From NCBI RefSeq assembly GCF_003369575.1, contig NZ_PIOC01000010.1:275376-339375 (forward strand): a stretch of DNA of 64,000 nt. The letters are read 5' to 3'. Position 1 is the first letter of the stretch. Every line of letters begins with the position of its first letter. The notes under the pieces were generated by a model. It had not been told where the DNA came from, did no database searches, and saw nothing but the letters and a program-made list of their open reading frames with translations. Both the position numbers and the translations under genes were made by a program. Source of the DNA: Oceanobacillus arenosus. Lineage in GTDB: Bacteria; Bacillota; Bacilli; Bacillales; Amphibacillaceae. Positions 26,815 through 35,190 of the stretch are shown here, one piece after another.

Positions 26815-27591
26815 GTGGAAAAATTTATCTATAAAAAGGCGGCAGGTATTACCGCATTGTCAGCTAGTATCACGGATTTTAAATATAAAAAGCACTATCA
26901 TCAGGAGTATGCTATTGGTGTTACATTACGTGGGATTCAACATTATAACTTGGATGGCAGTTTACAATTATCTTATCCGAATGGTGTGATGCTTTTTAAT
27001 CCAGAACAGGCGCATGATGGAATGGCACATGATGAGACTGGCCTTGATTATGTGATGCTATACATTTATCCACAATCGTTTTTTGAAATTACTCGGAAAA
27101 AGGATCGACCATGTTTTTCAAGTCCCATTGTGTATGATTATCGGCTTGAGCAAAGCGTATTAAATCTAGCAAATGCAATATTAAGTGAAAAAGATGAGGC
27201 GCTGTGCAGCGAATTATTCTTATCCCTCACAGATGGGCTTATTCAAACAAATCCATCCATCGATTTTAAGAAAGATAATACCCTAATTCGAAAAGCAAAG
27301 GATATGCTTCATTCGGATTTAGGAAATGTACTTAAACTTGACGAGATCAGCAAAGAACTTAATCTATCAAAATTTCAGTTTATCCGATTGTTCAAGTCTC
27401 ATACTGGAATTACACCATACCAATACTTTCTGAACTGCAAGATCGAACATGCCAAACAATTGATAGATAGAAACCGAGATATTTATGCAGCAGTAGCCGC
27501 ATGTGGTTTTGTTGATTTAACCCATTTAAATAAACACTTTAAAAGAGTATATGGGATAACGGCATTTGAATATATGTTACATCTAGATTGA
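26815..27591 (+). CDS. AraC family transcriptional regulator
   Basis: 258 aa. The N-terminal AraC-type cupin (HYHQEYAIGVTLRG, VMLFNPEQAHDG) is typical of LysE-linked regulators. The C-terminal ~95 residues form the double HTH (LDEISKELNLSKFQFIRLFK ... GITPYQYFLNCKIEHAKQLI ... CGFVDLTHLNKHFKRVYG). GTG 26815 is chosen as AAGAGGTG lies just before it. Probably co-transcribed with, and regulating, the LysE gene. Confidence 0.85.
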   Translation: MEKFIYKKAAGITALSASITDFKYKKHYHQEYAIGVTLRGIQHYNLDGSLQLSYPNGVMLFNPEQAHDGMAHDETGLDYVMLYIYPQSFFEITRKKDRPCFSSPIVYDYRLEQSVLNLANAILSEKDEALCSELFLSLTDGLIQTNPSIDFKKDNTLIRKAKDMLHSDLGNVLKLDEISKELNLSKFQFIRLFKSHTGITPYQYFLNCKIEHAKQLIDRNRDIYAAVAACGFVDLTHLNKHFKRVYGITAFEYMLHLD

Positions 27592-27608
27592 GGAGAGAAG
27601 CATTTAGA

Positions 27609-27710
27609 ATGAAAGACCAAAATGCTATGTATTATGATGCTGAAACAATACATAATATATCGTTGGCCACCTTGAATGATGAATTCGCCACAATTCTTAC
27701 AACAGAGTAA
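27609..27710 (+). other. 33-codon reading frame, probable gene stub
   Basis: GAGGAGAG precedes ATG 27609; the frame MKDQNAMYYDAETIHNIS... stops after 33 codons. It lies 17 nt after the AraC gene. No family recognised. Confidence 0.35.
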
Positions 27711-27744
27711 TTGATAGATGACTTCATAAAATAAGCGTGTTATT

Positions 27745-27784
27745 AAAGGGTGCGATTCTCAAGTAAAGAACGCACGCCTTTTTT
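27745..27784 (+). terminator. intrinsic terminator
   Basis: AAAGGGTGCGATTCT pairs with AGAACGCACGCCTTT (one bulge, one mismatch) and is followed by a run of Ts. It ends the lysE-araC unit. Confidence 0.75.
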
Positions 27785-27932
27785 ATGTATAGAACCAAAT
27801 TATTGAGTGAAAATTACTGAAAGAAATGAAAAATGTAATTTATATTTATAAAATTTATGGTATAATTATACATATTTTTGATTTTTATAGTAATATAGAA
27901 AAGATTTTACTTTTTATGGAGGTGTGGGTTCA

Positions 27933-28565
27933 ATGGTATTATTTTTTACATATGTTTTGGCTGGGCTCGCTATTGCAATGCCAGTAGGGGCAATTACAGT
28001 AGAAATGACAAAACAAGGACTTAAAAATGGATTTATGCACGGTTGGGCTGTTGGGTTAGGTGGGATGACGATTGACCTTGTATTAATTGTCGCTCTATAT
28101 TTAGGACTGGCTTCTATTCTGCAACTTCCTTTTATCCAAATACCGATGTGGTTAATTGGTGCCATATTTTTATTTCTAATTGGCTATGATTCTATTAAAA
28201 ATGCAGATAAGGATATTACATTAGCAGGTGAAAAACCTACAAAATCAATAAGTTCTTCTTTTCGTAATGGATTTCTTGTTGCAATATCACCAGGGAATAT
28301 TGTTTTTTGGTTAAGTGTGTTTGGAGCAGTACTAAGTAATACGTATAATGCAGCTGAGCCTACAAGTTTTTTAATTATCGCAGCTGGTGTCTTAACAGGG
28401 ATTCTACTACATGATATTGGGTTATTAACAATTGTAGCTACTACTAGAAAGGTTATGAGTCGATCAATAATTAAAGGATTTTCTGTCATTGCAGGATTAG
28501 TATTAATTGGTTTTTCAGGATATTTTGTTTATCAATTTTTTACTGTGATAATAGATATGATGTAA
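27933..28565 (+). CDS. LysE family transporter, second type
   Basis: 210 aa, about six TM helices. The N-terminal LAGLAIAMPVGAITVEM replaces the TPGP motif by MPVG, as in the PF01810 subgroup that includes DUF-like LysE proteins. A helix with FLVAISPGNIVFWLSVF carries the second motif. Substrate unknown. ATG 27933 follows TATGGAGGTG. Monocistronic. Confidence 0.85.
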   Translation: MVLFFTYVLAGLAIAMPVGAITVEMTKQGLKNGFMHGWAVGLGGMTIDLVLIVALYLGLASILQLPFIQIPMWLIGAIFLFLIGYDSIKNADKDITLAGEKPTKSISSSFRNGFLVAISPGNIVFWLSVFGAVLSNTYNAAEPTSFLIIAAGVLTGILLHDIGLLTIVATTRKVMSRSIIKGFSVIAGLVLIGFSGYFVYQFFTVIIDMM

Positions 28566-28647
28566 ATTTTAGTTATTCCACAAAAGTTGTGATACTTCAA
28601 AAGGGATGTATGATTTCTTTTATTGAAGTAATAGGGAGGAAATTCAA

Positions 28648-29097
28648 ATGAGAATATATCAAGCTGCAATTGAGGATATAGAAGATGTATCACATTTATT
28701 TAATATGTATCGTGTGTTTTATCAACAAGCATCAGATTTAGAAGGTGCTAAGGCTTACATAAAAGAACGCTTAGAAAGCAAGGATTCTGTGATCTTTGTT
28801 GTTAAAGACAAACAAAGATATGTCGGATTTACTCAACTATATCCGACATTTTCGTCAATATCTATGAAAAAAGCATGGATATTGAATGACTTGTATGTTG
28901 ATGCAGAAGCCAGGAAACAAGGAATAGGAGAAATGCTTTTACAAAAAGCAAAAGAATACGCCATTGAAACAGGTGCTAAAAGTATTAGTCTTAGCACAGC
29001 ACCAGATAATTATTCTGCACAAAAATTATATAAAAGAAATGGATACGTGAGGGATTCACAATTTTATCATTATGAATTAAGTTTGTTACCAAAATAA
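28648..29097 (+). CDS. GNAT acetyltransferase, 149 aa
   Basis: MRIYQAAIEDIEDVSHLFNMYRVFY, WILNDLYVDAEARKQGIGEMLL (acetyl-CoA loop RKQGIG) and NYSAQKLYKRNGYVRD give a complete GNAT fold. It resembles spermidine/diamine acetyltransferase-like GNATs only distantly; substrate unknown. GGGAGG precedes ATG 28648. Confidence 0.88.
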   Translation: MRIYQAAIEDIEDVSHLFNMYRVFYQQASDLEGAKAYIKERLESKDSVIFVVKDKQRYVGFTQLYPTFSSISMKKAWILNDLYVDAEARKQGIGEMLLQKAKEYAIETGAKSISLSTAPDNYSAQKLYKRNGYVRDSQFYHYELSLLPK

Positions 29098-29148
29098 AAG
29101 AAAATCTGAAAGAAGCAATACTGGAAAACGCTGACCCTAACGCAATAA

Positions 29149-29364
29149 GTGCTAGATGAAGTTAAGCTCTGGGAAACAAGGAAAGTATACGAGGATAAAG
29201 ATCAACTGCTAAAGGATTTATGTGAAAGAACTGGAAGAAGTATCTTACCTGAATTAAACGATGAAGAATTGAAATTACTTATAAGTCATATCGATAAATC
29301 ATTATCAGCAAATACTAATATAATTGAAAAAGATAGATGGACAATTTGGAAAGCGATAAAATAA
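29149..29364 (+). CDS. 71-aa protein or gene fragment of unknown family
   Basis: Starts at GTG 29149 without a close ribosome binding site. The sequence (LWETRKVYEDKDQLLKDLCE ... LLISHIDKSLSANTN ... DRWTIWKAIK) looks like a genuine helical protein end. In another frame just upstream, KEAILENADPNAIS (29113-29154) seems to continue it. I read this as the C-terminal part of a frameshifted or truncated gene. Confidence 0.4.
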   Translation: MLDEVKLWETRKVYEDKDQLLKDLCERTGRSILPELNDEELKLLISHIDKSLSANTNIIEKDRWTIWKAIK

Positions 29365-29529
29365 TTGGCGATTAGATAGCTTGTAAAGGAATGTACTATA
29401 AAGTAAGGGGCATTAGTTCTTATGATCCGAAAGTTATGGTACTAATACAACGGGATAATTATTTAATTGTTATGAAAAAGATAAATATGTTAATATTTAA
29501 GTAAGAATTAGTTTCAGGAGGTTTGAAAA

Positions 29530-29706
29530 GTGAAAAATAAAACTCGAATGATCATTACACTCGTATGTAGTTTGCTTGTTTTTAGTGTTGGTATGTTTAG
29601 ATTACTTACTGAATCACTTTCTTCTACACCATTTTTTGTAGCTTATATTTTTGCAATTTTTGGGTTTATCGGAGTTGTTGCAAACGGCGTAATACTCAGA
29701 AAGTAA
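29530..29706 (+). CDS. 58-aa membrane protein with two TM helices
   Basis: Begins GTG 29530 after TCAGGAGG (8 nt). Two hydrophobic segments, ITLVCSLLVFSVGMF and FVAYIFAIFGFIGVVANGV. No family recognised. Confidence 0.6.
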   Translation: MKNKTRMIITLVCSLLVFSVGMFRLLTESLSSTPFFVAYIFAIFGFIGVVANGVILRK

Positions 29707-29731
29707 AAATCGAAATAAATAAACCAGAAGT

Positions 29732-29757
29732 GCGATTAATTATAGAATTCGCCTTTT
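29732..29757 (+). terminator. weak terminator-like hairpin
   Basis: GCGATTAATT pairs imperfectly with AATTCGC and is followed by CTTTTTC. It directly follows the small membrane protein gene. Confidence 0.4.
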
Positions 29758-29771
29758 TCTAATTCAACCAA

Positions 29772-29911
29772 TGGGTACATTATTTAAATTAGGGATTACA
29801 TATCTTGTTCAACAAACGAATCAGTTGAATGGAATAGGCAAGTGAATTTTATGTAATTACATATACTCTAGGATCTTTAATTGGTTTTACAATAATGAAA
29901 GGAATGTATTA
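29772..29911 (+). pseudogene. fragment of a small membrane protein gene
   Basis: MGTLFKLGITYLVQQTNQLN in one frame, then FYVITYTLGSLIGFTIMKGMY in another ending at TAA 29909-29911, look like two parts of one membrane protein tail split by a frameshift. Low certainty. Confidence 0.3.
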
Positions 29912-29915
29912 ACGA

Positions 29916-30614
29916 ATGGAAAAGCTATTACATATTATTTATTTTACAGCTGCATTATTTATGCTTGTAGGTTGTGCTGACAATTCAATCGAAGAACCTA
30001 CAACCGATTCTTTAGAAAATGATTCTGTTTTAGAATCAACAGAAGAAGATACAATTGAAACAGATGGAAATATATCTACAAGTGAGTTAGTGGAATCAGA
30101 CACTGATGCCGCAAATGACATCACTTTAGAGGAATCTGTTAATAATGATTTGGAAAGTACCTCATCTGAAAATAGTGACTTAAATGCAAATGATAAGGAA
30201 GACATCGAAACACTATCCCAATATTCTAGCGAACAAATTGAATATGCCCGGGTTTGGCTGAAGTTAGGACCGAATCAAGAGGTAGATGAATTGAGTGTTC
30301 AACATATTCCAGCTGGGACACCACTTATGCCTGACGATGACATCGATGTTAGCTACCCAGAGGATGTTATCCAGTTACGTGGTTCTCGAATAGTGGATGG
30401 AATAGTAACTTATAGTGGTAATGGGGATGGCACAATTAATGTGTACAACATTCCATATCGTTGGTATGGTGGCTTTTCTCGTCCTGATAATGTGAGCGCA
30501 GGCGAAATTCGAGAAGAGATGGAGGATATTATTAAAAATACAGAGGTAGTGTACGTTGAACCAGGAAATGATGAAAGAATCATAGAATTAATCAATATAC
30601 TAAATGTTTATTAA
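29916..30614 (+). CDS. lipoprotein of unknown function
   Basis: 232 aa. The signal peptide ends in a lipobox (FMLVGC, Cys20). A long acidic, Ser/Glu/Asp-rich linker follows (~21-95), then a folded part from YSSEQIEYARVWLKLG with YPEDVIQLRG, VTYSGNGDGTINVYNIPYRW and a helical end. This linker-plus-domain pattern is common in Bacillus surface lipoproteins; no function is known. AAAGGA lies 11 nt before ATG 29916. Confidence 0.75.
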   Translation: MEKLLHIIYFTAALFMLVGCADNSIEEPTTDSLENDSVLESTEEDTIETDGNISTSELVESDTDAANDITLEESVNNDLESTSSENSDLNANDKEDIETLSQYSSEQIEYARVWLKLGPNQEVDELSVQHIPAGTPLMPDDDIDVSYPEDVIQLRGSRIVDGIVTYSGNGDGTINVYNIPYRWYGGFSRPDNVSAGEIREEMEDIIKNTEVVYVEPGNDERIIELINILNVY

Positions 30615-30637
30615 ACTGCTAGTGCAAGCGTTCAACA

Positions 30638-30667
30638 AGGAGATCGTCATTTTAGCCGATCTTTTTT
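30638..30667 (+). terminator. intrinsic terminator after the lipoprotein gene
   Basis: AGATCG (30641-30646) pairs with CGATCT (30657-30662) and is followed by a T run. Confidence 0.65.
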
Positions 30668-30686
30668 CTTTACCTAATATTGATTT

Positions 30687-30722
30687 ATGTGGCCTTAAGC
30701 TAAAGCCACATTTTAGTTTTTT
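30687..30722 (+). terminator. second hairpin with T tract
   Basis: ATGTGGC (30687-30693) pairs with GCCACAT (30705-30711), then TTTAGTTTTTT. A backup terminator is likely. Confidence 0.6.
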
Positions 30723-30760
30723 GAACATTGCAACAATATTAAAAAAGAGTTTTGGAACAA

Positions 30761-30880
30761 ATGGCGCAGGTTAATCGAAGAAACACTGATGAAATAAAAC
30801 AAGTTTCCTTAGTTTTAAAAAGGCATTTAGGTACGATAAAAACACGTATTCAGAGGGGAATAGAGGATGATAAGAAGTAA
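30761..30880 (+). other. 39-codon reading frame overlapping the next gene
   Basis: MAQVNRRNTDEIKQVSLVLKRH... is basic and open to 30880, overlapping the membrane protein start at 30867 by 14 nt. The ribosome binding site is poor. It may be chance or a coupled leader ORF. Confidence 0.25.
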
Positions 30881-31526
30881 AACAGCACTCATTAGTTCAG
30901 CAATTATCTTATGTATATGTATGTATTTATGTTTTCCTTTTCCTAATAATGTAATGTTAGACGTGCGTTCTGCATTCATGTCGTTCCCAATCCGCAACCG
31001 AGATGGATATATTATGCATGGCATAATTGGGTCCATATTATTTATAATAGCCATGATTTTACTTGCTATTGGATTAAAGAAATATCATATTAGGACTCTT
31101 TTAATTGTTGCAATAGTATATGCATTAACACCACAATTTCTTATTAAAGTGTACCAAGAAACGTTAGCTAGTGGTATTACTGCAATTTCATACAATGGTG
31201 ATGGTAATTGTCAATTTGAGACAGTGAGTAAAGACTTATTAAATGGAGAATGTAATTTTATATTGCATAATCATAGCAATGAAGATGTTTCATTTGAGTT
31301 AGAGTTTTTAGATTCAGATTTCGGAGATGAAGAAGTACAAATGGAGTCACTCATGAATTTAGCGGATTCATATCCATTTAGAATTACATTAGAAGCAAAT
31401 AGTCAAAAGCCAATTCATATAAAAGAAGTACTTGAATTATCAGATGTTCCAAAACATATTGATGGAGGTACATCGTTTGATATTCATTTTAAATTAATTG
31501 ACGGGGAGATCTCACGTACTTTATAA
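30867..31526 (+). CDS. membrane protein of unknown function, 219 aa
   Basis: Three hydrophobic helices (about 8-25, 50-68, 74-92), then a soluble domain of ~115 residues with NCQFETVSKDLLNGECNFIL and FELEFLDSDFGDEEVQME, probably an Ig-like beta fold outside the membrane. No family recognised. AGAGGGGAATAGAGG precedes ATG 30867. Confidence 0.7.
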   Translation: MIRSKTALISSAIILCICMYLCFPFPNNVMLDVRSAFMSFPIRNRDGYIMHGIIGSILFIIAMILLAIGLKKYHIRTLLIVAIVYALTPQFLIKVYQETLASGITAISYNGDGNCQFETVSKDLLNGECNFILHNHSNEDVSFELEFLDSDFGDEEVQMESLMNLADSYPFRITLEANSQKPIHIKEVLELSDVPKHIDGGTSFDIHFKLIDGEISRTL

Positions 31527-31591
31527 CGATGTTTCTCTTTATTAAATAGATAAGATTACAATCTTCGAATATTATTTTCAGTATTAAGCAA

Positions 31592-31837
31592 GTGGGATTG
31601 TTGAACAAGAATCAAGAAACAAAAAATACAAAAGGGGAATTAGATATAATTGGTCTACTTAATCTTGGCAGCCTCGTACTTGGACTAATTGCTTGGATAC
31701 TTCCTATTATTAATCTGGCGAAATATGAAAATCCTAACAATAGAAGTTGGGTCGCTCGTTCCATTATGAGCATCAGTGCTTGTGCTATTTCTTTGTGTTT
31801 CCAGATTTACTCCACCTATCATCGAGTAGAAAAATAG
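31592..31837 (+). CDS. 81-aa membrane protein
   Basis: Starts at GTG 31592 (no strong ribosome binding site). Two hydrophobic segments, IGLLNLGSLVLGLIAWILPI and ARSIMSISACAISLCFQIY. Conserved-looking but not recognised. The next small gene follows after 32 nt. Confidence 0.55.
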   Translation: MGLLNKNQETKNTKGELDIIGLLNLGSLVLGLIAWILPIINLAKYENPNNRSWVARSIMSISACAISLCFQIYSTYHRVEK

Positions 31838-31869
31838 GATGTAATTATCAAAAATTAAGGAGGATTTCT

Positions 31870-32049
31870 ATGAATTATAGGAATATTTACTATACAATGT
31901 TTAGTATCTTATTGTTTTTTTTACTTTGCATCATCTTTTTTTCGCTCTTTGTTAAAAATGATTTTCTAAGGGATTTTTCTATCTATGGGCTGCTTTACCC
32001 TATCATTTGTCTAATCTATTACTTCAATAAACAAAGAAAAAGTTCTTAG
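31870..32049 (+). CDS. 59-aa membrane protein with two TM helices
   Basis: MFSILLFFLLCIIFFSLF and SIYGLLYPIICLIYYF are hydrophobic; the C-terminus is basic. AAGGAGG precedes ATG 31870. Probably co-transcribed with the gene before it. Confidence 0.65.
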   Translation: MNYRNIYYTMFSILLFFLLCIIFFSLFVKNDFLRDFSIYGLLYPIICLIYYFNKQRKSS

Positions 32050-32400
32050 TCTTTGTCATGTTATGAAGTGGACCGTATCTAGGAAGAAAACAGGGGTATA
32101 GTAAATTAATAGAGTTACTTTGAATAATAGACAATCACAATTATTAGGAAGATGGGAAATGGTGTACTCATAGTAAATGATGGTAATGTTGGATAAGAGA
32201 GAATAAATCGGTTAATTCATTTATAAAGATGATGAACCCAGGAGGTTGTATAGCGGTGGGGTACTGGTACTTGAATGCTAGAAAAATAAATATAAGATTT
32301 TTATTGTACCAAGTCAGCTAGTCAAAGCTAAAGCATACTTATTTCTAAATAGGCACATGAATGCGCGTTTTTTTTCATACTATATTCTGGAGGTGGAAAA
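32050..32400 (+). other. 350-bp region without a recognisable gene
   Basis: No open frame with a ribosome binding site. Stop-rich in all frames. A short GC-containing segment followed by eight Ts at ~32364-32375 may end a transcript. The cwlJ ribosome binding site (CTGGAGGTGG) lies at its end. Confidence 0.4.
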
Positions 32401-32841
32401 ATGGCAAGAGTAGCTTACCGAGAGGCGGACGTTGATTTAATGGCAAGGATGATGAGAGCAGAGGCTGAAGGTGAAGGAAGACAAGGGATGCTGTATGTCG
32501 GAAATGTAATTGTTAATCGTGCTGTAGCTGATTGTGTTGACTTTAAAGATGTGAGAACAATTGAAGATGTCATTTTTCAGGTACAAGGAGGAAATTACTC
32601 TTTTGAAGCTGTTCAAAAAGGTAATGTGTTTTATCAAAGAGCCAGAGACTCTGAAAGAAGATTAGCAAGAAGGAATTTGGAATCTTGGAGAGATCACCCA
32701 GCAAAATATGCCCTTTGGTACTTTAATCCATTTGGCCCATGTCCACCAACATGGTACGACCAGCCTTTTACTGGTCAATTCAAACAACATTGTTTCTATG
32801 AACCATTGGCTGGAACATGTGATAGCGTTTATATGGGTTAG
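32401..32841 (+). CDS. cwlJ: CwlJ-type cell wall hydrolase (spore cortex lysis)
   Basis: 146 aa; Hydrolase_2/SleB-CwlJ family without signal peptide. Nearly the whole CwlJ pattern is visible: DVDLMARMMRAEAEGEGRQGM (catalytic Glu region), GNVIVNRAVADCVDFKDVRT, YQRARDSERRLARRNL, PAKYALWYFNPFGPCPPTWY and FKQHCFYEP. CwlJ sits in the spore coat and degrades cortex during germination (family). In B. subtilis it partners GerQ; no gerQ is adjacent here. GGAGGTGG precedes ATG 32401. Own terminator follows. Confidence 0.9.
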   Translation: MARVAYREADVDLMARMMRAEAEGEGRQGMLYVGNVIVNRAVADCVDFKDVRTIEDVIFQVQGGNYSFEAVQKGNVFYQRARDSERRLARRNLESWRDHPAKYALWYFNPFGPCPPTWYDQPFTGQFKQHCFYEPLAGTCDSVYMG

Positions 32842-32888
32842 GTGTTTAGGAGCTTTGATTAATCTTGAAGTTTTATAGCAATTTTGGC

Positions 32889-32916
32889 CTGTATGGTGCC
32901 AACATACAGCTTTTTT
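32889..32916 (+). terminator. intrinsic terminator after cwlJ
   Basis: CTGTATG (32889-32895) pairs with CATACAG (32903-32909) around a 7-nt loop, followed by CTTTTTT. Confidence 0.8.
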
Positions 32917-33002
32917 AAAACCAAGGTACTAGTAGCCAACAATATTCATTCGATGTATCCTTTACAATTTATAATTACTTTAAAGACGTAAAGGAAAACG
33001 GT

Positions 33003-33148
33003 AATGTAAACTAAACTGTGTAAGTGGAGAGTAATTAATTTCCACTCGCAGTTTAGTTTTTTATATGGAAAAGAGCATGAAATAAATTCTGGCACCAAAG
33101 TCGATGATGTTTTGTTTAGACCTTCAATTTTGACTAGGGAAAAAGGCA
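33003..33148. repeat. ~145-bp dispersed repeat, copy 1 (copy 2 at 38189-38333)
   Basis: Aligns along its whole length with 38189-38333 in the same orientation. Shared blocks: AATGTAAACTAAACTGTGTA, GCAGTTTAGTTTTT, AAGTCGATGATGT, TTGTTTAGACC, TTGACTAG. The first ~55 bp fold into a hairpin (AAACTAAACTG with CAGTTTAGTTT). Could be an insertion-sequence end or a mobile hairpin element. Confidence 0.75.
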
Positions 33149-33231
33149 TTTACAATAGCATGAATCACTAAGTAATGGTACATTCACTATAGGAAAAAGA
33201 ATACTTTGATAATTGGACTGATGGAGGAATA

Positions 33232-33693
33232 ATGATGAAAAGGTGGACAAGGGATATAGAAATAAATGCTCCCATTGAACAGGTGTGGAGTTTTTTTGGT
33301 GGATCGCTGGAAGAGATGCAAAAAATCATGCCGCAGGTCGTCGATCAGAAGTCTGTTAAAATAACAGAAGAAGTGGTTGGAAGTGTCTATCGTCAAAAAT
33401 ATAAGGAAGGTAAACGAATCGAAGAATATGATGTGGAAACACTGGAATATTTGAATGAACCAGACCGTAAAAAGATGAAAATTGGTTTTATACTTGCCAA
33501 TCTATTTGAAATCACTGCTTTCTATGAATTGAAAAAGATTAATGAAAACAAAACATATTTAAAATATACAACTACCAACCGTCCATTAAAATGGTTTGTT
33601 AAAGTCTTTTTAATCTTTGCATCTGATAAGGTGGTCGTTGAATTCCTGGAACGTGTCAAACGTGTAGCAGAAACAGAAACTAGCAGATTATAA
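33232..33693 (+). CDS. SRPBCC (START-like) family protein
   Basis: 153 aa. RDIEINAPIEQVWSFFGGS is the classic SRPBCC opening. A beta-sheet region and a C-terminal helix (VVEFLERVKRVAE) complete the hydrophobic-cavity fold. Such proteins bind lipids or small ligands; the ligand is unknown. Two adjacent ATGs (33232, 33235) follow GGAGGAATA. Confidence 0.8.
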   Translation: MMKRWTRDIEINAPIEQVWSFFGGSLEEMQKIMPQVVDQKSVKITEEVVGSVYRQKYKEGKRIEEYDVETLEYLNEPDRKKMKIGFILANLFEITAFYELKKINENKTYLKYTTTNRPLKWFVKVFLIFASDKVVVEFLERVKRVAETETSRL

Positions 33694-33797
33694 TTGTATT
33701 TATCTACTTTAAATATAAATAAAATAAACGACTTAGTCATGTTCTGAGTCGTAATTTTGTCTTCATATCCTATATTAGTAACTTGGGAGGATACTTC

Positions 33798-33998
33798 ATG
33801 ATGCAAATACTACCGACTGTTTTCCCTATTTTTCTTTTTATTATTGGATTAATAATCATGATAACTTGTTTAAGAAGAATTTCAATTCAAAATTATTTCA
33901 AACACTTTAACAAGAATATATGGATTTTTATTATCTTTTTTGGCAGTATTATTGGACAGCTAATGTATTTAGCCATGGAAGGTGATGAAAGTAATTAA
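33798..33998 (+). CDS. small membrane protein, PLDc_N-like
   Basis: 66 aa. Two hydrophobic segments; the second (NIWIFIIFFGSIIGQLMYLAM) resembles the PLDc_N (cardiolipin synthase N-terminal) domain seen in short proteins such as YxlE. Function unknown. GGGAGGATACTTC precedes ATG 33798. Confidence 0.6.
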   Translation: MMQILPTVFPIFLFIIGLIIMITCLRRISIQNYFKHFNKNIWIFIIFFGSIIGQLMYLAMEGDESN

Positions 33999-34066
33999 TA
34001 GATTTTCAAGGTTGGGACAGAAAAAATAATATAGTATTTTGACTTTTGATTAATGGGGGTAACGCA

Positions 34067-35011
34067 ATGGTTAATGAAAAAATTGTTATAGGCACTGAAA
34101 CGAAATACCCACTTAGTGGAATATTGACCATTCCAGATGAAACTAATGAATTATTTCCCGCAGTTGTTTTGGTTCACGGCTCTGGTCCAGCAAATATGGA
34201 TGAAAAAATCGGGAATAATTACCCGTTTAAAGACCTTGCTGAAGGTTTATCGGAAAATGGAATTGCAGTGCTACGTTATGACAAGAGAACATTCGTATAT
34301 GGCAAAGAAATGAGAAACGATACTGGATTATCAGTTAAAGAAGAAACTATTGAAGATGCCATCCTTGCATCTGATTACTTACGAAATGATTCACGGGTTG
34401 ATTCAAATAAAATATTCATTGTAGGTCATAGTTTGGGTGGGATGTTAGCTCCACGAATTGATGCAGAAGGCGGAAACTTTGCTGGTATCATTATTATGGG
34501 TGGTTCTCCACGCAATTTTGAAGACATTCTGATGGATCAAAATAACGATGTTTTACATTCTTTGAATAAGATTTTGAAAATAATTGCTAAGAAACAAATT
34601 GCGAAGTTATCATTGAAATTTGACAACATCTATAATTTAAGTGATGAAGAAGCAAAGACAACAACAGTTTTGGGGAAGTACACTAGGGCTTACTACTTTA
34701 AAGAAATGGGTGAACACCCATCTACCAATTATCTCAGCGCTTTGGATAAACCAGTATTAATTTTACAAGGAGATAAAGATTTCCATGTATCAGTGGAAAA
34801 AGATTTTGAGGGATACAAACGTTTATTGGGTGATAGGCCAAATGCAACATTTAAACTTTATCCGGACTTGAATCATTTGTTTATGCCTTCTGTTTATGGA
34901 AAGATACTAAAAACTAAAAAAGAATATAAGGTCGCACAGAATGTAGATAAACAAGTTATAAATGACATTTCCGACTGGATTCTTCAGTTTAGAAATCTTA
35001 ATAAAATGTGA
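34067..35011 (+). CDS. alpha/beta hydrolase (dienelactone-hydrolase/esterase-like)
   Basis: 314 aa. Oxyanion segment VVLVHGSGPANMDE, RYDKRTFVYGKEM, nucleophile GHSLGG, acid in LQGDKDFHV, His in DLNHLF. No signal peptide; cytosolic. The HGSGP...DKR pattern is typical of acyl-peptide-hydrolase-like esterases of unknown substrate. ATG 34067 follows TGGGGGTAACGC. Monocistronic. Confidence 0.87.
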   Translation: MVNEKIVIGTETKYPLSGILTIPDETNELFPAVVLVHGSGPANMDEKIGNNYPFKDLAEGLSENGIAVLRYDKRTFVYGKEMRNDTGLSVKEETIEDAILASDYLRNDSRVDSNKIFIVGHSLGGMLAPRIDAEGGNFAGIIIMGGSPRNFEDILMDQNNDVLHSLNKILKIIAKKQIAKLSLKFDNIYNLSDEEAKTTTVLGKYTRAYYFKEMGEHPSTNYLSALDKPVLILQGDKDFHVSVEKDFEGYKRLLGDRPNATFKLYPDLNHLFMPSVYGKILKTKKEYKVAQNVDKQVINDISDWILQFRNLNKM

Positions 35012-35086
35012 GAATACCCTTAAAATATATCGATCCCTCTGATAAGGAGGGATCTCATGTAAAGTGAAAAAAATTAGCAAAACAAC

Positions 35087-35172
35087 TTGTGAATTATTGA
35101 ACAAGATGTTATAGTATGTCTATAAGTTATTTATGTGAATTACTTCACATGACATTGTGAAATATTGAACAT
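35087..35172 (+). promoter_or_regulatory. three Rex/FNR-like boxes in the NADH oxidase promoter
   Basis: Box 1 (35087-35104): TTGTGAATTATTGAACAA. Box 2 (35133-35150): ATGTGAATTACTTCACAT, a perfect dyad fitting both Rex (TTGTGAA-N4-TTCACAA) and Bacillus FNR (TGTGANNTANNTCACA). Box 3 (35155-35172): TTGTGAAATATTGAACAT. A promoter candidate is TTGAAC 35097-35102 with TATAAG 35121-35126. Boxes 1 to 3 overlap the -35 and lie just downstream of the start site, which favours a repressor such as Rex. Confidence 0.65.
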
Positions 35173-35190
35173 AAAAATGGAGGATGATTA

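Noticed and set aside
32050-32100. TGAAGTGGACC near 32061 as an insertion-sequence end
   Set aside because: Only a short motif resembles IS3-type ends; no transposase fragment or second end was found nearby.
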